Notes: generated from the sequence alone by a model not told the origin. A DNA stretch of 64,000 bases from Neospora caninum Liverpool (GCF_000208865.1 NC_018393.1:2108001-2172000); one strand, 5' to 3'. Shown: positions 48,036-59,970, counted from the stretch's first letter. Program-made: numbers and translations.

Positions 48036-48070
48036 GCATGCATGCATGCATGCATGCATGCATGCATGCA
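48036..48070. repeat. Tandem TGCATGCA array
   Basis: An uninterrupted (GCAT)n run of about 35 bases contains overlapping copies of the palindrome TGCATGCA. TGCATGC is a published cis-element bound by apicomplexan AP2 factors. The array lies downstream of the gene ending at 48329 and could sit in the promoter of the fragmentary minus-strand gene to its left. It may also be an ordinary tetranucleotide microsatellite. Confidence 0.85.
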
Positions 48071-48328
48071 ACGGCACAGATTTACAGATATATAGCACGA
48101 CGCGTGCATCGGCAGACCGAAAAGAAATACATATCTCCATTTTTGTTGCACACATGCATTGTTTTCATCCGTTTGCTAAATTGCTTGAAAATCAAAGTTC
48201 GACACGGCTAGACCTAAAGCTTCTCGGCGTTCCTGCGGGCGCGTAAGACCTCTCCCTCACACGTTCTGTTTTCCTGAATTGGTTTTTCTCAGCCTCTACC
48301 AAAATGCGTCTCTATCCTCGCCGGGGCT

Positions 48329-49750
48329 TCATGCGTGGCGCGCTTTCGTACCCGATAATTGAGATTCTGCGCCCTTTCCCGGCTCGGCTTTCTCCGCCTG
48401 TGCGTCGCTGTCCAGAGCCGCCTCGGGAGGTTTCCTCTTCGCATCTGTCAAGACAGAAGCTGCTGCGATCGCGGCTTCGCGTGTGTTGGAAAGCGGCGTG
48501 AGGGAGAGCATGAGGCACAAGACACCCTGCAAATGGAGATGGCACGAAAGACAAAACGAAGTTCAAAGGCAGAGACAACTTGCGACACACACGCGACGCC
48601 AGTGATAAAAGAGGAGACGGAAACGGGGGAGACGGCAACCAGAGACGTTCACGTAAACTACTGAAGGCAACAGAGAGGACGAAAACGAAAATAACACGTA
48701 TGGAGACACAGAGACGACGCGAAACGCATCCACGGGGACTCGATGCATCGATGTGCATGTGCGTACATGTGTGACTAGGTGTATAGGCATGGGGATGCGG
48801 TTCTGCATATGCATGTATATATGCATACAAATGTCTATAGATATGCAAACACGCAAAAACGTATACACACACACAACGGAAGACATCTCTTTCCGGATTT
48901 GTGTGTATGGTGTGTTCATGTGTGCCAAGCATCTGAAGGATCCTGCGCAGCGCTGCACGTCGAAAACGTTTTCACTTTTTCAGAGCGTTCGATGCCTTGT
49001 TGGTCGGGTTCCTTCGTGTTGGGCAAGTTTCTTAACATTTCGAGAGCCCACCATCAACAGGAAGATGAGAGCGAAACTCGTTTGCGGCTGCGTTGTGGCC
49101 ACCATCACGCTCGCGAGACAGCAGGCTGACACGAACGGATTCTCCCAAGTCGGAATCGCGGCGACGCTCTCTGCGAGGCCGCTCAGCACGCTGTACAGAC
49201 ACCGAAAAGAACCCAGAAAGGGCGAGGGCGGGTGAAAAACGCGAACAAGTGAAGATCAACCGGACAAGCAAACGCGTGGGGAACAGCCAGAACGTGAAGC
49301 GAAGAGAGACGAAGCGACGAAAACGGGAAAATCATGCACGAGCGCTTACTGAACGAAACAGACAAAAACAGGAAGGCAACCGAGGCTAGGGAAGACGCGG
49401 TGCAGAGACAGAAGGCGCGCGAAGAGCCCCTCAAAAAGAGTTTTGAGAGGGGACAGAGAGAGGGGAAAGGCACGAGAGAAGCCTCAGAGCAGAAACGCCC
49501 TCAAGCAAAAACAGTGTCACAGGACTGGCTTCGACCAGGAACGTGAGCACGACGCGGTTTATATACTCGCTACGGAGCCGGAGTAAGAACGACACCAGTA
49601 GAAGTAGCAACACCGAATTAAACGGAAATACATATATATATATATATATATATATCAATGAATGAATAGTGGACATTAATGGTGTCTTGGCACTGGGGAA
49701 AAAGCTATATTCTATACCGATAAACCCCCTAGAGAGAATCGTCAAAACGA

Positions 49751-49781
<31 letters not shown>

Positions 49782-51131
49782 TCCTTGGCAGATTGGTTGT
49801 AGGCGTACCAGTCCCACGCGAGATGTTTGAGCCTTTTGGCATCGTGCCAGAATTTTCGGAAATTTAGGGGAGGCAGCGAGGCCTCGTCCGCGGAGTCGAT
49901 GATGGGGAGGGCGAGAGCACACATCTCGGAGAACCAACTTCCCTGTTTTCTGGACGGGCAAAGAAGCGGAAAACCAAAGAGTGCTCACAAGATGCACAGA
50001 GTCCCCCAGGCGTCCGCCTAACGCCAACCTCACTCACGCTCAAACCCCCTTGCGTTGCGCTTCTCGCTGTTCTTGCATATGTTTCGCCCTCGTTCTGTGT
50101 TGTCGAAGAACAACACCGTCGCGTTCCCGAGCCCGACGCTGTCGCTTTTCGCGACGTTCTTCTCGCCTGTGTTTTCTTTCCTCGCCGCGCTCGCCTCGCT
50201 CACTTTTCTGATCCAACTCGGCCCTTCGGGGTGCGCCCGACGACTTGCAAGTTGAACAAGCAGCGCAGTCGGGGACCGCAGGAGTAGCCTTCAGGCAGCA
50301 ACGGCGGCCTCGGTTTTTCTTCCCAGTCATCAATCACGGTGGATCTCGACTCGATGGTGAAGGACGAGGATCTCAGACCCGACACCTGGGGAGCAGACGC
50401 CGCCGCCGCTGCTGCGACGTTCACCGTGCACGTCAGCAAATCGACGTTTCCAGCGTCGACTTTTTCCGCACTTTCTTGAGCAGCCTCGCGGGCTTCTCGC
50501 TTCACTGGCGCGTCGAGCGTGCGCGGCGCGGGATCCCCTGTCTCCGCCCCGTCTGAGCCTTCGGGGCCGTCGAGGCCGGAGGCCTGGGCGGCAGCGGCCT
50601 CGGCGTCGAAGATCTGCTTCGTCTGCAGGAGTTGAGCCGTCGCGTCCGGAGACACCAGCCTCTTCTCGCCGAGAATAAACGGCGAGTCCAGACCCTGGCA
50701 AGAAATCCAGTCTTCGTTCTCCTCCCGAAGAAACTGCGGCGGAAACTCCACTCTGTGCGCATCCAGAGACAGCCCAAACGGCAAAAAACGGCAGAGGATC
50801 TGGAGAGTCTCGGAAGAGACACACGACTCGCCTTGAGAGGAAACGCCGCCGCTTCTCTCGACGGAGTGACAGGGAGAGAAAGAGAACGAAAAGGAGGCGG
50901 GAGGCGATGGAGAGGAAGGGCTGACTAGGGAGGTCGCCGGATACGGAGAAGCGCATTGCGGAGAGACGGGCGAAGCCAGAGAGAATACAAGAGGGGCGAG
51001 AACGCGGAAGAGAGAGCGAGAAATGAACAGAAGGAAAGGGATCTCACACGTGCGCTGAGAGATTCGGAGGGATCAACGAGGAAGAAGTCGCAAGATTCTG
51101 TGTCGATGCCAATGACCGACTCAGAACACAT
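48329..51131 (-). CDS. Membrane protein with MCTP-like C-terminal hairpin
   Basis: Five exons join in phase on the minus strand: 51131-51048, 50799-50204, 49949-49779, 49190-49037, 48526-48329, giving 400 residues. An in-frame ATG at 51182 would add 17 residues. The first 230 residues include FLPFGLSLDAHRVEFPPQF and an Ala/Glu/Asp-rich linker. Next come GSWFSEMCALALPIIDSAD and an amphipathic segment with FRKFWHDAKRLKHLAWDWY. From residue 284 the pattern is IVLSGLAESVAAIPTWENPF, a hydrophobic segment (about 302-318), TTQPQT, and a second hydrophobic segment (about 321-347) interrupted by GSRN. The order (helix, W-E-N-P, membrane hairpin) resembles the C-terminus of MCTP and plant PRT_C proteins, which sit at ER contact sites. 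A Lys/Ala/Glu-rich tail ends ARHA. No C2 domain lies within this model, but one lies in the gene just upstream. Donors GTATAT (49778) and GTTAAG (49036) are weak, yet both give the correct phase. Confidence 0.55.
49627..49777. repeat. Two (TA)n microsatellites in an intron
   Basis: TA runs at about 49631-49655 and 49750-49777 lie within the intron 49191-49778 of the minus-strand membrane-protein gene. The right-hand run directly abuts the 5' splice site on the minus strand, so the intron begins GTATATATAT. Confidence 0.9.
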
Positions 51132-51600
51132 GCCGTGACGGACACACACACCGGGGTGCCGACGACAGGGAAACCAATGCATGCACACCGCGCGATGGGA
51201 CGCATGCGTCGCAGCGGGAAGTCCTTCTTTAAATCAGAAACTCCCGGAAAAACGGAGACTTTGGACGGAAAACGGTAGTACTATCAAGCCTCTTCTTCCA
51301 AACAGGTTTCATGGAAAACCTAAAATTCGCATGTTTGATTGACATTTAGCCGCTAACATACAATCATCCAAGATATACTTAAAATCTATCGCAGGTTCGG
51401 TCTCATGTCCCGCTATAGTTTATAGATCACATGGTTACGGTTTTTACGGGTGAAGCACCAACGCGAAGTAGGCGTTTGCACAGAGAGAGAATCACGCGGA
51501 AGCGCGCCGTTCGTTTCAAGCAAAAACGCGGCATTTTTCTGCCTTCCAAGCGACGTGCAACAAAGCTTCAGGGGAGGGAATAACGCGAGCGAGCGCGCTC
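51132..51600. other. Spacer between two minus-strand genes; AT-rich island
   Basis: A 470-base gap separates the stop of the C2 gene (51601-51603) from the start of the hairpin protein. Positions about 51285-51470 are AT-rich without being repetitive, unlike the surrounding GC-rich DNA. No frame is open for long. The stretch may be a promoter or inserted organellar DNA; see the findings. Confidence 0.45.
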
Positions 51601-53011
51601 TTACTCGAGATCGTAAACCTTGAAAGGAATCATCAGCTGGACGGGCATTTCGAAGACACCCAGCAAGTCGTCGTCTGCTATGACGCCGAGAGTGACGTCT
51701 CGGTTGAAAAGCTCCACTCGCACCACGCTGTACGGTTGGTGGATCTGTTGTTCACGACACACACGGCAGCAAGAGCGAAGGTGACCGCGTAGTCAGACGC
51801 GAGAAGCGACACAAACAAAAACACTCCTGGCTGCAATCCCGCAGTGCCTCTTTGTCTTGAGGATATGCAGCGTCTCCGACATACATGCCCCTGTAAAACG
51901 CCGAGAGAAAAGCTTGTGTGTAAGACATGTACGTGTACCGCAGCCAGTAGGTATGTGGACACTCACCACAATTTTTTTTAATACGGACCTCCGGCATCCA
52001 TATCCATATGTCTCTCTCTATATATAGATAATATTTATATTATATTTATTTTTTTTGGTAGTTGGGTTCTAATATACGGACATGTGGACTGGTGTATCGC
52101 ATGCTTACGGCCGGCACACTGCTGGAGTTCCGCATGCGCCGCGCTTTGGAAGGCTTCACTACCGTGACGCGAGGAGCACGTGCGGGTCGGCCGGTTTTTG
52201 CACGAATCCCCACTTTCCCTCTCTCTTGCCCCTTTCGCCTTCAAAGCGGGAATTTGCTAACCTGGATCTCAATGCGCTCATTAAAAATGGTGTTCGGCAA
52301 TCGGGCTTCCTCCTTCTCGCCCTTGACGACAGCGGCCGTCTCGTTGATCGCGTCCGGGGAAATATCCAGAACTGCGCTGCGGTAGACGGGGACGCCGTTC
52401 AGGCTCACACGCACTGAGCGAACAGACACACGTGGAGAAAAGAGTGAATCCACACGGAAACGGGTGCACATACAGTGAAGAGTGAGCGCGAAGACGATCT
52501 CATGACCGCAGGTAGGCGTCATAGGCAGACTCCCAGAGCCTCCGCAAGAATCAAGAAGCACGTGCGGGGGCGGAAGGACACCGCGATTCTCATTTACACT
52601 GGCAAAAACGACTCCTTTCCTCGTAGCTTACCGTAGCCTCGCGAAGGCATCAGATTGCTCACGGTGAAGTCTCGGCGCTCCGCGCGAGACAAGCTTGCCG
52701 CCTCGCCTTTCTGTCCCTCTTCGCGGGGGGTAGTCAGCTGATGCAGTTCAACAGGTTCTGCCACATCCGTCACTTCTGGAAGAAGATACGCGAGAAGGAT
52801 CTGCAGGCGCGCGTAGCCTTCCTGGGAGATTCAACACGGACAGAGCAACACAAACAAAGAGAGACAAAACCACATGACTCACGCAGGGGTTGTCGACAGG
52901 CACTGCAAATGGCCTGCCACCTTCACCTTACGGTTTCGCGCCCATAAATGAGTGATCGCGCGGTGTTCAGGCCATTCACACATGTGTACATGTCCGAATA
53001 TACGGCCCCCC

Positions 53012-53050
<39 letters not shown>

Positions 53051-53239
53051 GTGCGCGTTGTGATGTATGTGTGTGTACGCGAGGGTGCGAGATCAATAGC
53101 TGGGGGTGCGCTGCACTTCCTCTAGACGCGGTTTTCTTCTCACCGTAACGAGGCCATCAGCTGCTTCGTCAGGGTGTGCAAGACATTTCCACCAACTGAA
53201 GCGGTCGGGATTGAGAGTGTCGACAGGACTGCGCATCTC
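51601..53239 (-). CDS. C2-domain protein, 5' end unresolved
   Basis: Four consecutive minus-strand exons join in phase: 53239-53144, 52821-52632, 52413-52262, 51744-51601. They encode EMRSPVDTLNPDRFSWWKCL, then EGYARLQILLAYLLPEV, then VRVSLNGVPVYRSAVLDISP, LPNTIFNERIEIQ, and finally VVRVELFNRD and ADDDLLGVFEMPV, ending at KVYDLE. The last parts match a C2 beta-sandwich: the N-x-x-(F/W)-N-E block, then the V-x-V-x-(V/L)-x-(N/D)-x-D strand, then D-D-x-L-G. Some Ca-binding Asp positions seem absent, so Ca dependence is uncertain. A possible upstream exon at 54481-54392 (KLYAFSLQPQQWKFSVF) ends in a phase that does not fit 53239, so an exon is missing or it is unrelated. The sequence at the stop, CTCGAGTAAGAG, also contains a strong donor (CGA/GTAAGA), so the reading could instead splice onward. 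Confidence 0.55.
53017..53044. repeat. (TA)n microsatellite in C2-gene intron
   Basis: A TA run lies in the intron between the exons ending at 53144 and starting at 52821 on the minus strand. Confidence 0.9.
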
Positions 53240-53299
53240 CTGATTTAGTGCGTTCGAGGTTGTCTTTGTTGCCATCACGAGGTGATGGCCCAACGGCAG

Positions 53300-55978
53300 C
53301 ACTACATTCGAATTTGTCGCTGAGGAATGGGACGCCGTACACACGAGCTGTTTGTGCATGCTTCCTCGGCGAGTTGTCTCCTTGCTTCGTGTCGCAGTCC
53401 CCATTGTCGCCCACACACCGAGAAAAAAAGGAAAGTGCGCGAAGCGCCTCAGCACACTCTGACGCCTTCGGGGCGGGACGACCACAGAACTGGGAAAGCC
53501 GCAAAACTTGGAGTCAACACAACACACACGACTGCAGAAAACTCCAGGCAGCTGTGAAGCCACAACGTCGGTGGATCCAAGAAGGGAAAGGAAGGCCGGT
53601 ATCTGCCCAAAAGCAAAAAAAAGGTTCTCTGGTGAAATAAGGAAGATAAATCCGGAGACGATGAAGGCCGAGCCGCAAATGAGCGAAGTAGGCACGGGGT
53701 TGGCAGAAGAGGCTTCTTGTATGTGCTAGTGCAATAGCGCAACGGCCAAAAAGTGCGGAGGGGCGTGCTTGGACCACGACAAAGACCACGCGAATCGAAA
53801 CCAACTGAAAAAAGCCGCGAGAACAAGAGCAGTGTTCCGAATCTGAACGATTGGATTCCGACCTAGTCAGCGCCTTTTTCTCCAAACACTTGGCGCCCTC
53901 CCACATCGTTCGCTAGGTACGTTCTGTGGTTCACTTTGCAACCTGCATCGCGGCTGGCCGAGAGGAGAGATGCTGAGAAGGTGCCGTCGCTTTGCGGTTC
54001 AATCGCAGACGGCAAAAACGGAAGCTCACCAGGGGGCTAGCGCTACAGCGCAATCGGCCTCGCCCAAAAGTCGCGCGGCGCCTGGGAGAGATGGCCCGTC
54101 GATGTGTACGAGACGGCTAACTATATACGTCAGAAACAGCGACAGCCCTCCAGGTTTGCTCGAGCCGTTTTGTGAGTGATGAGTTGGGGTTCGGCAAGGC
54201 ATCCGCAGCCGTCCAAAAACAGTGTGCAAGGCCGCCAAGAAGGGATAGGGGGGACGTGGGTGAGGCTCGAGAGATACAACAGGATTATGCGGTTGAAACG
54301 GCGAAAAAGACAGGACGGACCTAGAAAGGAGGGAGAGAACATCACATCTTTTTCCGCTGCAATCAGGAAAACCAGCAAACAACGGAGTCACCTTGATACC
54401 AACCCCGGTACGCAGCCGAGAACACCGAGAATTTCCACTGCTGCGGCTGCAGGGAGAAGGCGTACAACTTCTCTTTTCTAACTGGAATTGCGGCTTTGTC
54501 TTTGCGGCGGAGGAAAAGGCAGTTAGGCTCATCCGGCAATCGCTTTCTCGGCCAAGACGTTCGATTGCATGTACCGAATTTTTTACTGGCATGCAGGTGG
54601 CCAGAGCCGCGCGTGTGTGGCGCTCTGTGGCAGGTGACCGACACGGCGGTTTTCGCAGGGGAAGAATCCGCCTTTCATTTGAAGGAACAAAAGACGAACC
54701 TGCCAAAAGGGTACGCCCTCTCGCGTCAAGGGGCGGTCAAACAGCGTCTAGGGCCCGGTGGAATGTTTGAGAACGAGAGTGGAAGCGTGGTCCAAAGTCG
54801 CATTAAACCGCTGTTACTTTGTTCACCGTATACACGCGAACTGCACGTCCACGCAAAATGGAGTTCTTGCCTCTCGGTAAGCATCCGCGAGGAAACATTC
54901 AATATTATTCCCGTGTATGGGAAGACTGCGGACACACTGGAACTCCTACTTGTTATTTCTGGAAGAGACACTCTAGATACGCATGGCAGATCGTGCCTCA
55001 TCGGTGTTTCAGTTTTGCCTGGAACCGTTTCAAACGTGTGTGAAATGTTCGTTGGCAAGCTGCGATTCGTGCGTGCGCAAAAGGGCTGTAAAGGCACGTA
55101 GAATCGAAGCCGCTTGTCGACGATGGGGAGACAACACCATTCATCTCTCTGTTTCGGCCCTGCTGAAATAAAACGGCTTCGAGCGGTGGGACTGCGGCAA
55201 AAACCCTACAGTCATCATTGAGATTCGGAACGCTTTGGCACACCCACACGAATGTGTGAGCAATCTTATGTGTAATTGAGCAAACCGTGTCGTTTCAGTC
55301 AAGTCTGCTCAGCGTTATTCTTTGAATTAGGTATTTTTCCGCGAGCACTGCAGCCTCATCCCAAGCCTGTTGGAGTGTTATCTCAGGCGAGAAGGCGTAG
55401 AGGGCATGTTTGTGTAAATTTGAACTTTTGTATCATTGGTCATCCGAGACTCTGCGACGTTGAAAACGAGCCGTAGGGAAGCGCAACAAGAACTGCCTTT
55501 GCCGTTCCACTGACGCAATGATAATGAACCGTTCGACTTTCGGTCGGTGTTACGGTAGTAAAAAGGCTTTAAAGGATTGCTGCTTATCTTTGCAAACCGG
55601 CGAGAGCTGTTGTCCCGTCACCCAGCTCGGCTAGACGTCACTCACGCTCAAAACTTGGAGGGGCGCCGTTTACAGTCGGGGCTGGATGCACAAGACGGCG
55701 AGTATTGCGTTGCCGCGTACGTGGTTGTTTTAGCTGGTGCGGAGGTTGGCAAGGACGCCATTGTGTTCCAGTAAAAACATTTCCCCCTGACTTCTTCCGA
55801 TCTTTTCTGGTCCGTGCCGTGGCGCGCTAACCGTTCTGATGCAGAATTTTTTGCTTCCAGGCGTGGCGTGTGTCGTGCTCCCGCGCAAGTTAGGACAGTA
55901 GTGTGATGGGACTTCACGTGACGCTTTGAACGCTTTTTTCGAGCTTCGCACTTTCTTTTGCCTTGTTTTTGTGGCAAG
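53300..55978. other. Unassigned region upstream of the C2 gene
   Basis: This stretch must contain the missing 5' exons and promoter of the minus-strand C2 gene and the promoter of the plus-strand gene at 55979. The best exon candidate is 54481-54392 on the minus strand, flanked by ATTCCAG and GTGACT. A plus-strand frame at about 54496-55101 looks protein-like near its end (residues around VGKLRFVRAQKG) but starts at a non-ATG codon and has no splice support. Confidence 0.35.
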
Positions 55979-56674
55979 ATGTCCCAAGTGCTCCTCGCGA
56001 CGGCAGCGTTGACGGCGTTGAGCGTGAGTAGCAGCAGCCTGGGCCTAGCTTCACGGCTAGGTGCTCTGGTAGGCGCCTCGCGCACATCGCTTCCAAGGCC
56101 GGAGGATGAAAGGCACGATAGGGAAGGTTCTGCTAACTCCATTGGACGAGACAGTTTGCCAAAATCTCTCCTGGCCACTTTCGGTGCAACCGCCGCTGCG
56201 GCGGTTCTCCTCAAAGGAGGCGACATGATCGAGACGGGCGCCCGTACTTCATGGTCTCTCGGTGGCGACAACACGCCCCGCGCACTGGTTGATTTGTCAA
56301 CGGTGATGAAGTTCCTGGCCGGCATATCTGTAGGATGGCAAGTCACGCGTCTGGTAAGGGGCTTTTGTCGGTGGGATGAAGCCTCCGAGCCTTCTGGCGA
56401 TCACCGCCAAGACGCCTTCGAACCGAGACCGCTGCATACAGACGGTCAGTCGACCGCCGCTCCTGAAGCTGATGAAGCCTTGCTCAGGTCGACGGGTGCC
56501 GGGCTGACTCTCGCATTGCTGGGGGGCGGGGTGATGGGGTTGCTTTATTTCCGGTCGAACGAAGACAGTTTCGACGATGTGCTGTGGAATTCGAGACTGA
56601 ACGTCGGAGCAACCTTACTAACTGGAGCGAGCCTCGGTGTTGCTTTGCGAACAGGAAAGGCCTTGTTGTCGTGA
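55979..56674 (+). CDS. Small secretory-type protein, several hydrophobic helices
   Basis: A single-exon frame of 231 residues from the ATG at 55979. The N-terminus (residues 3-24) is a hydrophobic, Ser/Ala/Leu-rich signal peptide. A charged linker (about 40-60, PEDERHDREG) follows. Further hydrophobic stretches lie near 64-79 (LLATFGATAAAAVLL), 108-124, 171-191 (TGAGLTLALLGGGVMGLLYF) and 207-224, with an acidic linker at 130-165. No domain is recognised. Like the genes at 1428-2081 and 15399-16019 it is short, intron-free, has a signal peptide and pairs hydrophobic helices with acidic linkers, and it ends soon after the last helix. A secreted or vacuole-membrane protein specific to coccidians is the likeliest reading, as inference. 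Sequence identity among the three genes is too low to call them paralogues by eye. Confidence 0.65.
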   Translation: MSQVLLATAALTALSVSSSSLGLASRLGALVGASRTSLPRPEDERHDREGSANSIGRDSLPKSLLATFGATAAAAVLLKGGDMIETGARTSWSLGGDNTPRALVDLSTVMKFLAGISVGWQVTRLVRGFCRWDEASEPSGDHRQDAFEPRPLHTDGQSTAAPEADEALLRSTGAGLTLALLGGGVMGLLYFRSNEDSFDDVLWNSRLNVGATLLTGASLGVALRTGKALLS

Positions 56675-58887
56675 TGCAGGAGGCACAGTACAAAAGTAAC
56701 AAAAGTAGTTTGTTTCGTCGAAAAGTGGACGCCTTCAGGCCTCGCCTCGGCACGGGGCTGACGACGTCCTGGTGATGGCGGCTCGGCCAAATTCTCTGCG
56801 TAACGACGTTACACTCCTTCCACGTTCATTTTAACAGTTCTTTAGACGGTGTGGCGAGCTTCGATTCCTTGTGGTGGCCAGCATCATGGCGAGGGGGAGC
56901 GTCCGTCAGCTTTTCAACTGTCAGGTGTGATTCTTGTGTCCACACCGCTTGACACGCATCAAGTGTGTGTGTATTGAGAGAGTGGAAGGTTCACTTGTGA
57001 GTTCTTCTCAGCTGCGGTCTCGATCGTGGCAGTGGCCACTGGGGTCCGCTGTTTCTCTTCGTGTTCTGACCAAAACTCACGCGTGACAGATTGCTTTCCT
57101 TGTGGCGGTACCTTTGCTGACGTTGCCGAACGCAACCACCGAGATGTTCGTTTGTGTATCCCGCCAGCGGAGCTTGCGCTTCTCGGTGTCAAGCGCAGGA
57201 TACCGGTATTCGCCATGAAAGAGACGGGGAGACATGTGCAAACCTGATTTTTCCTTGTGTGCCGAGCACTTGTCAACCTATGACTGCATTTCGCATATTC
57301 TGTGTGTCGGAAAGGCAGTGCCTTACATGGCTACAAAGTGTATCACTAATGGGATAGGCATTCTTGCGTTCGAAGAGTATGGCTTCTGGTCTTATACCGG
57401 GGTGGCCGCCTGACCACGATAGACACCATACACAGATTTTTTTGCACATTTACGGGTTCACGCCGCGAGCTACGCTTCTCAGCAGCACATCGATAGCAGT
57501 TACATTTTCAGACGCTGTCGCTGCTTTAGTCCTGGAAGACTTCTGCCGTTCAGCGCCGAGGGCAGCGTCTGCCTGCACTTGAAATTTCCCGTGACCCTAA
57601 AGAAAGCATTCTTCCTAGCCACGCCGCGAATCTGCCGCTTCCTTTTCAGAAGCTGAAACCTGGTTCCACTTGCCTGAATAAAAACGGACATGGCAGCATT
57701 CCCTTCTCAGATCTCTCTTGCGCGATATACAGGCCCGTACATACGGGTCGGCCGCATCTGAACGCATGCATGCAGGTCCGTTCCGTAAAAAGACGGTACA
57801 AGCGATGTGAAGACGCTGACGCTGGACAGGCACAGAATTCCACTGAAGAGCCTCGCTGCTCACTTTCGCGATTTTGCTTTCAACGGGAAGAGGGAACTTG
57901 TTCGCACGTTCCACGTGCTCCCGCGGGCCCAGCCTTTTTTGCGAACAAAGCCTGCAGCCACGCTTGCGTTGTCTAGGCGTGTGCCGCCGCAGTCAAGACT
58001 TCCACTTCCCTGGTCCTTCATTTTTTTCCATTTGCCTCTTCTCGTCCAATTGTTCTTCCCGAGGGCACTCCTGTTCGCGCTGCTCGCCCGTTCGTGAGGG
58101 CGATGTTCCTTCCTTCGAAAACGTCTAGGCGCGCCTCTAGTTCACGCGGCAATCCAGCTTGTCTACCGTTTGTGGCGCATGCGGCACGATCTGGCGTTGT
58201 TGGCTGTGTTTTCTACCGTACTTAAGACACTGGCTCCTATCTTTTTTCAACGCGCCGTGCCGATGGCCGGAAACTCCCCCCTTCCCTCTGCCGATCAATT
58301 TTTCTGAGCAACCGGCGTGGGAGGCGTGCCGAACCGCGGCACCTCGCAAACACCACGCCAAGCAGCGATACGGCTCCCGAATGCTTTCCAGCGTTTCAGT
58401 TTTCACGTCCAGAGATTGTTTGATGGGGAGCGAGCACGATTCCTCCTTTGAAAGGTCGAGGGATAGACGCCATCTTCTCGCCACGCGGCCGCCTTTTTGG
58501 CCCTCACGCGTCGGTGGACAACTGAAGCCTCCGTTGTGGGGTGTCAGCCGAAACCTGTTTCGTCGGTTTCGCCTCGCAAATTCTTCGCCTGTCGGGGTTC
58601 TGACTGCGTGCCTCTTCTTTCCTGAAAACGGTCGGAAGGGAAAAACCTCTCAGTGCGACACCCCCCGCGTTCTCTCAAAAACGTTCCTGTGCGCTCTCCC
58701 TCGTGTGCATTTCCTTCGAAAGGCAACCTCTGAACCCGATTTTGCGGCCTCGTGATTGAGCGTGCCTCAAGCAACCGACCTGTGCATCTGCAACCGGACC
58801 TGTGCCCGCCCGCCCGCCCGGTGTTAACTTCTGCGGTATTTTCCCTCCCCGTTTTGCCTTCTCTTTTGCTTGTTTTGCCGCGGGAAA
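56675..58887. other. Intergenic, no gene recognised
   Basis: The stretch separates two plus-strand genes. Frames at 57026-57247, 57807-58097 and 58159-58755 have no start context or family resemblance. The part from about 58200 to 58887 should hold the promoter and 5' UTR of the helicase gene. Confidence 0.5.
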
Positions 58888-59369
58888 ATGGAGCGTTTTT
58901 TCCTGACAAAAGGTGAAGAAGAGCCGGAGGTTCGCCGGGCCAAGCTTCCCTTGCTGGGAAGCCTGGAACCCGTGGCGGCTTCCCCGAAAGACGCAGGCGC
59001 ATCAGCCGGCGACGACGATGATCCTTTGGACGCCTACATGAACCAAATTTCCGAACAGATTCAAGTGGAAGATGAAGCTATTCGACAGCGACAAGAGCGC
59101 GAAGCAGCTGAAGAGAAAGCCGCTGGAGGCGCGGGGCGAGGCGCAACTTCCGGGGCAGAGGCAGACCCGACTTGTGGAAGATTTGTCGACGATGATGACC
59201 CTCTCGCCGACAGCTACGCGTATGTTTTGGATCAACGACAGAAGGTAAGACGCTGCGAGTCTCGGGAGGCTGCAAGCAATCGAACAAGGAGGAACCAAGG
59301 AAGAACGGCGGGGAACATTTCATTCAAAATATTTATTTATCTGTTTACCTTACAATTCACTAATTCAAT

Positions 59370-59400
<31 letters not shown>

Positions 59401-59934
59401 AGTAGTTTTGGAGAGTTTGGTTTCTGTTCGACTGGTGGAAAAGAAAGGAAACTGTGTCGTGGCTGTGAAGCGTACATACCGGCCGCCAGCTTCCAACGCG
59501 CGAAGAGGGGAAAGGAGAGAGAAGGGACAGAGAGGGAGAGCCAGAGGACAGAGACGGTAGGCAGGAAGCGTGCGTGTCCGATGATCGACGAGCGGGGCCG
59601 CGCCGCGCGAGAAGCTGAGATTCTCAGAGACAGAACCCGAAAAGACGGGCATGCACACATGGAAATAACGAGAGTGAGAAAGGCGGGAAAAATGATAGAA
59701 ACATGTGGCAAGGGACAACGGAAAGAGGGCAGAGGTAACCGAGCGCTAAGGGGGTGTCAGCAGAAGGGCCTTCGCGTAGCTCACACATACACTCTGGACG
59801 GCGGCGCATCGCCAATGAAGACATTGCACAACGTATAATGTAAAGTAACACACATATATAAATATATATACATCTGTACATCCATACATCCATACATCCA
59901 TACATCTATAATATATATATATATATATACATCT

Positions 59935-59970
<36 letters not shown>

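Noticed and set aside
51048..51131. Direct splicing of the C2 gene onto the hairpin gene using CGA/GTAAGA
   Set aside because: The donor leaves two bases of a codon, and no acceptor near the first exon of the hairpin gene restores its frame; the two are therefore listed as separate genes with a caveat.
54496..55101. 201-codon plus-strand frame upstream of the secretory-type gene
   Set aside because: It starts at a non-ATG codon and overlaps a better minus-strand exon candidate; some segments look protein-like, but the evidence is too thin to call it.
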